Assembly (NCBI GenBank): GCA_019828595.1
Contig: JAHQRK010000046.1
Location: 1-64,000, forward strand
Reading direction: 5' to 3'
Length of the DNA stretch: 64,000 bases
Origin: Aphanomyces cochlioides
Lineage: Eukaryota; Oomycota; Saprolegniomycetes; Saprolegniales; Verrucalvaceae
Within the stretch, counting starts at the first letter, position 1, and each line of letters begins with the position of its first letter. Made by a program: the position numbers and the translations under genes. A model generated the notes under the pieces. That model did not search any database, was not told the origin of the DNA, and saw only the letters and a program-made list of their open reading frames with translations. Positions 21,865-32,897 of the stretch are shown here, piece after piece.

Positions 21865-22293
21865 AGAGAAGTTCATCGCATGATGTGACTGTTGTGGATT
21901 TGAATTCAATGGTAATTGAAAAAGTTGAAGTCAGTACTCCGGTCTTATCTACGATTGGCTAGAATTTAGTTACTACAATGCGAATCGCGCGCAAGTGGGT
22001 GATTTTTATTTAAATTACTAGTTGAAGTTCAAAATGACGGTTTTTGATTGGACAAATTACTAAGGATTTATCCTACTTTTTGTCTCTTTGATTGGCTTAG
22101 CCGCCAACCTGGGAATCGCAGGGTGGCCCACACGAGAGGGTTAATATAAAAGACACTTTCAATTATATTTTGTAGGCACTACACTGTAGCATATTTTATT
22201 GTGAGGCTCAATACAAAAATCAAGTTATTTCTGGAGACACTAGTACACTTTATTCAAGTATAAACACCGTAGCAATTTTTATGGAACAGAGTA

Positions 22294-23105
22294 GTTAGTG
22301 TACATGAATTGATATCTCATTTAGTCTCTGCCCACAAAGGACGTTATGATTCAGAATTCAAAGTTTGAAATAGAGGTTTACTGCTTGGAAATGACTCAAT
22401 TTTTGGAAAAAACCAATATCAACGTTTACTCAAGTCCATTATACGCCCGGTTCTCCATTTCTTCTTAGCGTCCTAAGCCTTACAGCCTGCCTGCCGCCTT
22501 TCCCGACGAGAAAGAAAATAAAGAAATCCCTTTTTGGTGTTCGAGTCGTCCGCATGCATAAAATTTTACACTCGACCTCCGCTTCGCTACGGTAAGCGCA
22601 ATTTTCTGGGCGGATGTCTGGCGTCTCTCGCGCGGTAAAATCTTTATTGTCCTTTACCACTGAATGACATTAACCACTGACGCCTGGAATTGTTGTGTAT
22701 TTAGACGCGTATCCATTGTTTATCTCCAATGTTGATTGCTCTTCAACGACGGATTATACGTATACATAGTGCTTGATTATGCTTCTCAATAAATGTTTCT
22801 TATTTACCCGGCATATAATACACCAGTGCTGTTTGATCGACGTGTGAGGCAAGACTTGCAGAGAAGAATCGAGTTGACTTTAAAATGATGAAGTTGCAAT
22901 GCCATCAGTGTAAACTTATCGTCAAGTGGCGTGATAGTAGTCAATCGAGAGTAGTTCGTTCAGTTGGAGGGATACCTAACGAAGTAGCTACAGTGTCTGA
23001 TGGTCCCAAATTGCTTTGGCGTCTTACTTCTAGACAATTGTCCGTCGGACGACGACACACACAAATTTCAATTATATTGCGGTATCCCCCTTAGGGCGAC
23101 GAAGC
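22294..23105. other. Intergenic, contains a dispersed repeat
   Basis: No gene recognised. The repeat at 22465-22650 is listed separately. The remaining sequence carries no repeat boundary I could define. Confidence 0.45.
22465..22650 (+). repeat. Dispersed repeat with invertible-looking core, copy A
   Basis: Flanks (AGCCTTACAGCCTGCCTGCC at left; TTCTGGGCGGATGTCTGGCG at right) match 38840-39035 in the same orientation. The 33 bp core 22567-22599 (TACACTCGACCTCCGCTTCG and on) matches the other copy only as its reverse complement, 27 of 33. The core is bounded by short AAATTT/AATTTT inverted runs. Confidence 0.6.
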
Positions 23106-23471
23106 TTATTGCTGCATGCTTGAGAACGAAGGATGCTTTCCTCCTGGGTTTCGACGACCACCTTCGCCATAGCTGTTACGCTTTCGACCCATCTCTTCCT
23201 TGGGTTCTTGGAAGCGCTTGGAGCCTTTCTTTTGGTATTTTCCGTTCGGTCTTCTTTTGCCAACGCGGCCACCTTTGCCTCCTCGGCCACCTCCTAGGAT
23301 CTCTTCTCCACCTCCTTGGCCACCTTTCCCTCCTCGAAGGAGGCGAAGGTCATTGCCTGCAGAGTTCATTGGCGTTTCTTGGTGTGCCAACATAACTGAC
23401 GAGTCTTGCGAAGGCTGGTTGAACGCCACGACAGCAGACATAGCAAGCGCGAGGGAGACGAAAAGGCGCAT
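23106..23471 (-). CDS. Small secreted glycine-rich protein with RLLR motif
   Basis: ATG at 23471 gives 121 residues; the longer frame to 23585 starts with a non-ATG codon and puts the signal peptide internally, so the shorter start is preferred. Residues 1-17 or so form a signal peptide (MRLFVSLALAMSAVVAF). RLLR at 43-46 fits the R-x-L-R pattern, with GGGEEI at 53-58 resembling a loose EER. The rest is Gly/Arg/Lys-rich (GGRGGKGGRVGKRRP, then KKGSKRFQEPKEEMGRKR), highly basic. Secretion is well supported; a role as a host-directed effector is inference, since RXLR effectors are mainly known from Peronosporales and this short motif can occur by chance. An alternative is a cell-wall or RNA-binding secreted protein. 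The gene is intact while its surroundings are decayed. Confidence 0.6.
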   Translation of the reverse strand: MRLFVSLALAMSAVVAFNQPSQDSSVMLAHQETPMNSAGNDLRLLRGGKGGQGGGEEILGGGRGGKGGRVGKRRPNGKYQKKGSKRFQEPKEEMGRKRNSYGEGGRRNPGGKHPSFSSMQQ

Positions 23472-25291
23472 CGTTGAAGCTCCTCGTTGAAAGCAAATTT
23501 CACAATGACAAGCAGAAGGGTTGTGAGGAAAAGAGCGTATGGCGATACAGGAGTTGCATGAAAACACAACAAGCAACGGTCTCACCCTTCCACGGAATTT
23601 TCAAACTCGACGGACGAGATTTGAAATGTGTGTCTGACGTAACAAGTTGGGATTTCTTGGCGGGCCAAATTGGTGCCAGAAACGACATAGAGGTGCAATT
23701 TGCAATTTTGACTGTAATTTCCATTTCATCGTACAAAGTACAAATCACAACATACGGTTCTTTCAATCTGGGTGCATTAGCGTGGAAATAGCAAAAGACA
23801 GTCAAATTTGCTGGTTTGAACATCCGAACTTCATATGAAGTATTGTAAGCTCATATGCAATCCAAGACACACCGTCCTACCAGATGTTCAACCCATCACT
23901 CGCTACACTTCTTCCCAATGGCTTTACGGTTGTTATTCTTAAGTGCTCCAAAGTTTGGAGCATAGAGACTTTGTCGTCCATGGCATTCTTGGGAGAAGTA
24001 ACAGTGAGTGGCTATCTTCTGACAATATAAACAAAGGCACGGAAAACAAAATCGGACTTCCTCGCAAAATTAATTGCTGAGATTGAAGTTAATGAGAAAG
24101 CATGTGTTTAGAACATGTTAAGCCTCTCAAAACAAGAAGCTGTTATTTCTAAAAAAATCGTTCGAATCCCCTGAAACACACCTGGAGTTACCGAACGATT
24201 TAAGCAAGTAGCCGCTTCTTGAGCATTTGAAAGTGCAATTTCCGTGGAGTAATGTGAAAACTTGTGTCAGCTCAAATAACTCAATCACGCATATGAATCG
24301 ATAAAAATATATGATTAATCTATTGGATTGGCCTATTTTATCATCAATCATGCTCTTTTCCATGCTCCTCCAAGTACAGACTGACGAGATGATTCAAATG
24401 AATGTACGCTTAAGGGAGTCGCAAAGAGCGTGTGTCTTAAGCTCAAGCTATTTTGACTGAGCGTAATGCTCACTAACTTCTCAACATGTATAATATCATG
24501 AATCCTGGATGGACTAGAGTGTTAAAGAGTGCAGTTTGCTCGTCACGTTTCCTGGACGCAAGCTAAAAACCTTTCGCCCCGACATGGACAAGCAAAATGG
24601 AACAAAGAAAATGCATCCATCTCGAAAGTACTTTCTTCAGTTATAGCCAATCAAATTTCCCCATTTCGAAATCTAGCCAATCAGAACGAGATAAGATCTG
24701 AATTTTCATATTTGAAGAGAAATAGATTCATCTTTGCCGACTCAACGATATGAAGTCCCAAAGACAAGTACACTGTCAGTCTTTTCGTTTCTGTTGATAA
24801 TTGGAATAGTTTTTAAAGTCAAACAAGTTTAAAAATGGCTGCCCAAGCCTGATTCAATGACTATCATTTTTGTGAAGAAAATCTAGATTCATTTGACTTA
24901 AATCTTGCGGTCCCAGTGGTTGCCATTCCTGAGCTTCAATATTTCACGATTAATTGTCATGCCTTGCAGCGTTGTGAACGACAAAATAACGGCAAGCGGA
25001 GGACCTAAACTTGGTTGTGCGTTAGAAGCCAAATATTAAGTGCCAAACTGCAATTTCCCCTCCAGGTGGTTCAGTCCTCAACAGACGTTACGATAGAGGT
25101 CAACTCACTGCACGATGTAGGATATCTGAAAATAATGTGAACATAGGTATTGTTGCATCTTAGAGTTTAGTGCTTCAACATAAATTCCTTCACCAAGGTC
25201 TCCAATTAATCCCCGTGTCGACTGTTTACGGAACGGTCATTGGGGGAAATCAACCGATGAGAAAATGAATTGTCTCCAATGCGATCCACAT
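23472..25291. other. No gene recognised
   Basis: 1.8 kb with only short frames. No domain, RNA gene or clear repeat boundary was found. CCAAT/ATTGG pentamers are frequent (for example near 24650, 24677, 24687). Confidence 0.45.
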
Positions 25292-25505
25292 ACCGAAATG
25301 TATCGATTTTTTGCAAATCGCTCAGCCAATCAGAATCGAGTATTTACCTAATTCACGCAAAATACACCCAGACACACGTGTAAATAATTTGGGACGTTTG
25401 CCATACTGTCCATTTATACTTGACTTCAGTATGATCGAATCGATTTGGAATAGAATTCGATTTTGGTAAAAAATACAAATTTGGGTGAAAAAGACAATAT
25501 AATGC
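25292..25505 (+). repeat. SINE-like body repeat, copy b
   Basis: This is collinear with the reverse complement of 17741-17945, sharing CAGCCAATCAGAATCGAGTA, ACTTGACTTCAGTATGAT and ACAAATTTGGGTGAAAAAGA. A third, shorter copy is at 39808-39945. It lacks the tRNA-like heads of the first copy and ends 38 bp before the LRR pseudogene. Confidence 0.7.
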
Positions 25506-25542
25506 GTGCTTTAAAGTGAAATATTAGCCTCTTGAAAGCAAT

Positions 25543-26883
25543 TTAGCTTTCACTTGGGGATTCATCTACAGATCTCGTCTTTACCTTAAAACTATTTTGT
25601 GTTAGTCGTTGTTTGAGAACTCTTTCAAAAACAAAATCGACTCCACAATTAGTGGCAGACACCATGAGAGACTTGATAGTTGACACGTCATTTCGGTGTC
25701 CGTTTTGAGCCGTCCATTTGAACCTTTTTGGTGTAACCTTCCGATTTGGATTCGAGAAACTTTCGATCAAATGTTTCAAATCGGAAATGGCAAGTGTCGA
25801 TATGCAATTCAATCATCGACTGGTTGTTTTCAATGGCCAAAGCTAAGTTTTGAGCAACAACAGTTGAAATTTCTTGGACGCCGAGAATCTATGTTTTTAA
25901 CATTGAGCTCTGAATGAATGGAACCAAGGAACACAGTCTCTCATCGCTTAGATGATCCGTCAATCTCAAGCATTCAATAGATCTGGGCAATGAAACTTCT
26001 TCAAGACTCTCCCCGACGTCATAACCAGCTTTAAATGCTCCTAAATCGAATCGAGTCATCTTCGTAACTTTTGCAAGAGTCGTTAGGGTTGGTACACATT
26101 CAATTGTCAAACCCCAAAAATCAAGGAATAATGTCTTGATGCAAAGGTTCAAACTAGAGATGTCAATGCCGCGGAGGCAGAAGTCAGACAGCCAAAATCT
26201 CTCCAAGGTTCGACAATTGAACAAAACCTCGCAAAAACTGTGTCTTAAATTCCTGTCACGGTATTCCCAACCAATGAATGATGATTGAAAAACTCGGACT
26301 TTCTGACGACGAAACCAATCGATGATATGATTCAAATCGGTGTTTGAGATTCGATACGAGCTGGAAGTAAACATTGAAAAGTCTGTGATGCTAGAGCTCT
26401 TGGCCACAAAAGCGTAAACATCTCCCATGTCTCCATTATCGTCATCAATGTACAAAGATGTCAAGTTGGGTAGTCGTTGCAATAATATTAAGAACAAGCC
26501 TTGTGATTCAGATGTCCATCCATTTGTCCAAATTCCCCGTACTAGCAAAAAATTTGTTGACAAACCGTTCAATTCTTGTTGTGGGATGTAAATGGGCTTT
26601 CAGCCAATTCACATCAAAACACGCGTCACGAATAATTACGCTTGAATAGTATGGTTATTGCCTTGCACAACTGTAATATTGACGCATCAAGCATTGAACC
26701 ATCAAAGATCAGTGACGGCCATAAGTTCGAATGTTTCCGAGTCAATCCCAATTGATAAAGCTGCTCCAGGTCGCAGTTCGGACCGTGAGCTTCCAGGAAG
26801 GCAAAGAGATCTGTTTTATCTGGAATCGCAAATGCAATCTTGATAACAACGTCTTCGGGCACCTCAGACCACATCAGCTTCAT
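25543..26883 (-). pseudogene. F-box-like/LRR pseudogene
   Basis: ATG at 26883 starts a normal family N-terminus (VPEDVVIKIAFAIPDKTDLF, FLEAHGP, LEQLYQLGLTRKHSNLWPSL). The LRR body continues in another frame at 25889-26572 (LQRLPNLTSLYIDDDNGDMG, LIDWFRRQ-type segment, VLFNCRTLERFWLS), and the last block in a third at 25543-25812 (SDLKHLIESFSNPNRKVTPK). At least two frameshifts are present, near 26600 and 25850. The N-terminal extension before the F-box is very short (about 6 residues) compared with intact members. Confidence 0.78.
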
Positions 26884-27260
26884 TGATGCACCTCAATTTT
26901 TGTTTTGACTCTTCGTCCCATCGGTGCATTGGTACATTTCGATTGAACGTGGTCCAGCCTTGGTCTTGTCGTCAGTTTTGACTTGAAAAGTATATCTGGA
27001 TTGGAAGAACACTGTGAATGAAGGTTTGCATGTTTATGCCATAACTTGTCGTTACCTTGAAGTCAAGCAATGGGTTTTCCATGTCTGTCTAGCCTTAAAT
27101 CTTGCAACATAGACAAGTTATCACAGTCAGCAAGACATCTCTGGGTCAAAAATGAGTCTCTCCAACTATTGAATCGCAAACATGGATACAAATACGCTAC
27201 GTTTCAAATACTTGAGCTCATGCCACTTGTCCTTGACCACTGCATTTGAATATACTTTGG
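26884..27260. other. Gap between two LRR pseudogenes
   Basis: No gene recognised. This was presumably the promoter region of the pseudogene at 25543-26883, but no specific signal can be identified. Confidence 0.4.
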
Positions 27261-28396
27261 CTACTCATGGACAAAGTCACCACCACAAGCGAGTGCGAAT
27301 TCCATCAACGAATTCACAGTCAATTCTGCCACAAACGTGTTCACTGGCGTTCTCCATTTCATTCTTTTTGATACAACGTGTCGACTTGGGTGGAACATGC
27401 TCTGAATCAGAAAGCCGCAAGTCGTCGATAGCAATTTCAACACAAGCAAAGCCTAATTCAGATATCGTCTGGTTACCCTGCAGGGCCAAGGCAAGGCTTT
27501 CAGCAAAAGCTGAAGAAATTTCTTCAGTATCCAACGTGAACGTTTCCAAATGACAGTTTTGAATCAATGGAAACAATGTGCACCAAGTTGAGTCTTCAAT
27601 GTGAAAGCCGCTCAAGTTCAATCTCTCGATATACTTTGTTGGCAAAGCTCGCTGGAGATTTTTCACGACATCGATGGTGCCATCTTCGTATTCTTTTAAC
27701 TCGAGATTAGTGACTCCCGATCGACCAAATTGGCTGGTCAAAGGTTGGACAAGCTCAGCGTTCAAAATGCACCTCTCCAGTCGTATCGTGGATATTGAAA
27801 GTTCCAATTGACTAAATAGCGTGCCATCGCGATGAACATGCGCGAGCTTGAGGCTTTCCAGAGTCGGGGGGTTAAATACTGCTTGATAAAATGATTGCTC
27901 CACTTCCTCGTCAACGCGGCCCCATACGCCTCCAATAGACTCAAACACTCGAACCGGCTGATGATGAAACCACTCAATGAGATGGACCAATGCAGAATTG
28001 CTAATTCGATATCCATGGCTTGTAAAGATTTTGAATTCCGTGAGTTGCTTGCACGTGGGCACCAAAGCAAACATGTTTTCGAAGTCTGCAATACCGTCGA
28101 ACACGCGGATTCAAAAATCTTTCCAGCCACACGACGTTAGTCCAGACGCCTTCGACATCGACATTTGAATAATATTTGGCAATTGCTTCGTATGAAAATC
28201 TCCATGGACTGTCAGCGAGTGAAGAACAGAGCTTCAAGGATGGCCACAACAAAGCATGGTCAACTGTTTTTCCCAGTTAAAAGAGATGACGAAGTGGTCC
28301 CGACGAGTTGATGAAAGCAAACAGATCTGTCGCGCTTGGGATGCTGAAGGCAATTTTGACGATCTCATCCGTTGGCAGGGTTGATGCACACAGCAT
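27261..28396 (-). pseudogene. F-box-like/LRR pseudogene with internal deletion
   Basis: ATG at 28396 begins MLCASTLPTDEIVKIAFSIP and SATDLFAF. A second frame (to 28252) reads LLWPSLKLCSSLADSPW, YEAIAKYYSNVDVEGVW and NVVWLERFLNPRV. The LRR body (27277-28104) starts directly at FEN-MFALVPTCKQLTEFKI, so the segment with the usual DDW--LRIT and first LRR is missing. The C-terminal block (FLIQSMFHPSRHVVSKRM, FALACGGDF) is in yet another frame. Three or more lesions. Confidence 0.76.
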
Positions 28397-28850
28397 TGTT
28401 GCGCAATACAGTAAACTGCAAATGCACGGCTTTCGTCGCCACGTCGTTGTCTCGTTCCCTCTGCCATGGACTGTGACGTGAGTGATGGTCCGTCGTGTGA
28501 CGACATTCATTGCTACAGTCACTAGCAAGTTGGATCTGAAGGTGTTAAACGAGCGGACAGTCTTTAGTCCTGTCAATTACCATATTTGACATGTTATAGT
28601 AGTGACTTGTTGTCAGAAAACGTAATCGGTGGATTTACACAAGATTATCGTCCAATTAGAGTGCAATGAGTTGGACGATGTGTTGAGATTGGGCAGAAAT
28701 AGTTAATTTTGGAAAGGCACCAGCCCGATCACAACATGAAGTCTAGCCAAACTTTCTGCACGCAGCTTGCAGCGCAGTGCTTCTCTGGATCTGATTGATG
28801 GAACGATCCAGAGAAGTACGCATATAAGGTAAGCGGCTTTTGATTCCGCT
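28397..28850. other. No gene; inverted repeat
   Basis: No coding signal is assigned. CTTCTCTGGATC and GATCCAGAGAAG form a short inverted repeat near 28781-28816 that could form a hairpin. It precedes the recombinase relic. Confidence 0.4.
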
Positions 28851-30007
28851 AAAGAACCGCCGGGTTCGGCTGTCGCTGCAGCTAGCAATCACCAAGTGTC
28901 TTTGCCTGACTTGGCACATCGTGGTCGTTGGGCCTTAGAAAGTTTCTCAACTCTGATGGAGTATATTTGCGAAACCTCCCACGGAGATCAAAAGATTGGT
29001 TGCGCCTTGAGTGGCTGGGAGAACCCTCAATTTCAAGTGTTTTCGCCTTCCTTGGCTTCATTAGTTACTGTGAAACATGGTGTTGACGTGCCAGCTTTTG
29101 TATCTAAGCTATTTGAATTTTGTCTAGCGCGTCTGGAGAAACGATCTTTTGCTGAAGCTCTTGCAGCATCTCGTTTGATGTATTTACCCGACACGTTAAC
29201 AGTCTGCCCAAATCACAGTCTACATTTGACAATGGTTGCAAGTGCAAAAGCTGTATTACCATACGAAGATGACACAGAAATTTTGAACATATTGAAGCAT
29301 TGGGGAGAAAAAGTGCGCTTGAAATTTATCATGGATAACCTCATGCAGCTCAAAACCGGAACTATTCTAGAGAATTTGAATGAAGAGGGCATTACCCAAC
29401 GCTTTGTTGGTGCTCATACTTTTGCAGAGGTTCTCAACAAGCTGGTCGGTGGATATCGTGGACTTATGAATGAAATTCTTGAGTTGCGTGGCATTGTTTC
29501 AGATATTGCTGCTGCAAACAGCCGTCAGACAACTTTACTTGAAAATTTGGTTGCGATATCAAAGAATTCACAAGCAACTGGAGCCGACCCATCGAATTCT
29601 TGCGACGCGTCGAGGACATTTTCACAATTTAGGCAAGCTCGCAATTGGCCTCGATCACTCAATTCTCTAGCAAACATTACTATGAGTCAACTTTTATTCA
29701 TGTACCTTGCAGACTCTCTCGATGAAATCCCTCACGAGCCCATAACAAAATACAACTAAAGGTTGCCGAAGCCATTGCAATTGCCACTAAATTCTACTAT
29801 ATTCGGCTAATGAAGATAAAGCCACACGGTCGAAAACCTACTGACAGCGACTACGAGCTTTGGCGAGCCAAAGCCAACGAGATCCAATCATCTATTGTCA
29901 ATCACATTGTCTCCAACCGTCCAAAAAGGATTCGAGCACGTGGACCAACTGGTTCTGTCGAGGGAATTCTCAAAGCTTGGTCTGATTTAAAGTCTCAATC
30001 TAACTAA
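28851..30007 (+). pseudogene. Tyrosine recombinase relic, C-terminal half
   Basis: The frame 28896-29759 begins VSLPDLAHRGRWALESFSTL then MEYICETSHGDQKIGCALSGW. A 'HRG-W-----T--EY----D-----L-GW' segment is the part of Crypton-type recombinases that carries the last His/Trp site and the nucleophilic tyrosine. Just upstream, KNRRG and SAVAAASNHQ are split by a one-base frameshift near 28863. The frame then runs through a helical region to 29759, where a one-base shift continues it as VAEAIAIATKFYYIR and DSDYELWRAKANEIQ to 30007. No upstream catalytic arginine or SAM-like domain is found. The family assignment is from remembered motifs. Confidence 0.55.
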
Positions 30008-32897
30008 TAATTGAATTTTTCTTTACTCCATGCTTCATACCTCCATTGGCTTCATGCGGTGTTGGCAAGTCTGTTCGAGTGTTGCAAAACACCAAATGGG
30101 TTGGCTTTGCTTGAATCATTTGATTGGCCGCCGAAGAAAAAGACAACTGGATATTTTCGATACAAACTTGAAGTATATGACTGAATACTCAAAATAACAT
30201 TATCTTCGGCTCAACCTCTTCTACTTTGTATTTGAATGTCGACGAAGATAAGACGAAGTTAATCTTTACAGCGGTGTATTTTTAAGGTGCACAAAATGGA
30301 ATTTGTATGCACAGAAAAACTTTGAACGGAAATACCTCTAATATTCAATAAAAATCAAATGCTGAGGTTTTTTCAAATTCAATTGACCTAAGAGTGTACT
30401 GATGGACGCAATTTGGAAAATGATCATTATGCGCTTAATGGCCATGTCTTTGACAGGGCGTGACCTGTCAAAGTTGGGTCTAATCTCTCAATTCTGTGAC
30501 TACACAGCTTGTGACTACAGAATTTGCCCTTATCAGATCATTTCAGAATTTCTGTATTTTATTATTTGTTTAACTGTTAGTATGTATGTATTAATATTCA
30601 AGACTATCAGTGCAATCAATGCTGAAGCACCTTAAGAATTAAATACCTTTCAAATAAAAGTTTTGACAGTTGCTCAAAAATACTATATTTAGGAGGTTTT
30701 CGAAAGGAAAACACACCGCTTTAACATGACAAATATGGTATGAGCATGTTGACGCTGCTACATGCTACATGCTCACAGAGAGAAGTCATTCCAGTCCGTT
30801 GGTATAATCAGCTTGTTGTTCGAATTGCAACTACCGTAAAGTCGAGGAATCCGATCGTAGCGACCTTAAGACAAAAGTCATGCGTATTATTTGATCTCAT
30901 AGAAAACAAAGCCTTTGGTGGAAGCAATGCCCCCAAACGAACAATCGATTCTCTAATCTAATAACCATGGCTCGGCAGCTTGCAATATGGTTGCAAACGG
31001 GGAAGCCTAGACTACACTGACTCGTCAGCACCGTGATGCACCGTGACACTTTTTTTTTCATAAAACCCTTGTTTCTGGATGGACATGTATCTTGGTCCAG
31101 GAAATCTTCAATTTGAACTTACACAATGCAATAGTACTTTCCTGGAATAGCCAATCGTTGAGCGTTATTTCATAATTTAACCAATCAGAGAGAAACAAAC
31201 GGCACAATATAATTTTGGCGCAGACATAAACGGTATACACGTTCAGGGGCGTTTTCTGAAACTACCATGTTATCTACAAAATCACACCGAAGTTGTATTT
31301 CTGGTGATGGAGCCAATCATTTCTTAGATAATTCGAGAAAGAAATGATTGATTGGATAAAATTTCTTTTCTGTGGAGTATTTTGGGATTTTATCGTGATG
31401 CAAGTGTGATCCAGGGTGTGCTAAAATTGGCCAATCAGGTGCCGAATCACACCAAAAATCACACCCATCCGATGATATCTAGGTCAATCAAGTTGTTTAT
31501 CAGCTCTGCTTTGCCTGGACATTCATCTTTCTCTAAATGCTATCTCCACAAGTTCGTGACTTAATATATTATCCTTTTCTCTCTTGTGTGTTCTGTCGAG
31601 CACTTTCAATGTCAATGAAAGCATACGAGAATAGAGCAGCTGGGTAGCATGTGCGCGTGACCGGTTTACCTGAAACACAGTCGCTTCCATTGTCGATTAT
31701 AAACTAAATACGTCCTGAATCTAATCATAACTACTGCCCATGATTTGGATTTGGTCGATGGAGGCTAATTTGTGCTCTGTGTTTTGATTTTTATGTTTCA
31801 CAACACTAGTCAAAGGACAAGCTGATCCTTGGTGCCATCAGAAAATCTATATCGACTTCGTATCCACACGATAATCTGACGGCACACAGAGGTGTAATTC
31901 GTGAAAATTCCACTCAAGGCACACGACGCCTGCTGTCGAACAAAACGACAGGACAAATGTGTGATTTGCATACCTTTCGTACAATGAATCAAGTATTTTT
32001 ACAAAAAGCAAACGATTGTTACGAGTTAGAACCAAGTATAAGATACCTAGATACATAAGACCCATGTGTCAATGGCCAAAATCGACTCGTCGTGTTGTCA
32101 TCGTAGACTCCATGTTGTCGACTTCGACATTTCACAGCATGCATGCATTTAAGAATTTTAGCCAATCATTCAGCGGTGTGACTGGGAGTGTGATGTTTTG
32201 CAAGAACGGTCATGGTACTGAAGTTTTCTTCCACTTTAATTGAGGTTAGACAGACAGTACTAACAAAATGTCGCCCGAAACATCAAATTCATGACAATAA
32301 ATAGTTTATCACACGAGGCACAAATTGATATAAATCCAAGTTTTGATATCAGCATTGGTTAACTTCTTGAGTGAATCAATAGCAATCAACAGGATGCTAT
32401 TACTCTCGTGACTTCTAACCTCCAAGGTGAGAATGAGCATGGCATATCTCGAGAGAACGCGAGGAAGTTGTTGTTCATTGGCACCTTCGAAGCAAAAGAC
32501 TAGAATAAACAATCACAAATACAAAAGATGAAAGAGTTCGTATGCAGATTCACGTCTATCTTCAACAGTGAATCATTTTGTAATAAAAAATTCGCTAGAC
32601 TTGACTGACTGTTGCAGGCGATTTACTTGAGCACTGAGAGTTGCCATGCCGTTTTCAATTGATCAATAGATCATTTCTCTATCGCGCGCTAACAGCTCAA
32701 AAAGACCAAGAAAAATTCCAAGGCTCCTTAGGGAGGTAGCGTCTCCACGTGTCGCGAATGAAAATAAGAGCCGAGGATTATAAAAAAGAGCCAGAAAAAT
32801 ACGTAGCCATGATTGTAAGGTCAATAAAGAAATATCTCTTCCGTCAATTTCATTATTGCACAAGACATCAACGTGGGAATGAACGATTTGACACTTT
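30008..32897. other. 2.9 kb without a recognised gene
   Basis: Only short frames occur. AGCGGTGT near 30268 and ACACCGCT near 30712 are inverted and could mark a small element of about 450 bp. A hairpin (AATCATTTCTT, about 13 bases, AAGAAATGATT) lies near 31316-31353. ATCACAC/GTGTGAT motifs recur near 31280, 31405, 31449 and 31457. No function can be supported. Confidence 0.4.

Larger units (their letters stand above)
13807..22140 (+). mobile_element. 8.3 kb piggyBac element
   Basis: CCCGTTCGTGTGGG at 13807-13820 matches the reverse complement of CCCACACGAGAGGG at 22127-22140 (12 of 14). TTAA flanks both (13803-13806, 22141-22144), the diagnostic piggyBac target. A CCTGCGA-TCGCAGG-type palindrome lies just inside each end (13874 and 13957 left, 22107 right). 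Contents in order: PHD-piggyBac transposase (14447-17459), tRNA-like/SINE-like repeats (17545-18016), an arginine-rich reading frame (18118-18438), a nested DDE element (18534-21076) and an RGG/Ala-Pro-Glu-rich reading frame (21137-21864). Most of the left 640 bp is non-coding, with a (CCG)n run near 14290. Confidence 0.8.
12928..22291 (+). mobile_element. Decayed mariner element, host of the nest
   Basis: Left end 12928-12953 (CTCTGTTCCGAAATAATTGC and on) and right end 22266-22291 are inverted repeats of 26 bp with three mismatches. TA flanks both, at 12926-12927 and 22292-22293. Without the inserted piggyBac element (13807-22140 plus one TTAA) the mariner unit is about 1.03 kb, and the only recognisable coding remnant is the transposase C-terminus just left of the insertion. 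The right side (22145-22291) holds only the 3' flank and end. Confidence 0.75.
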
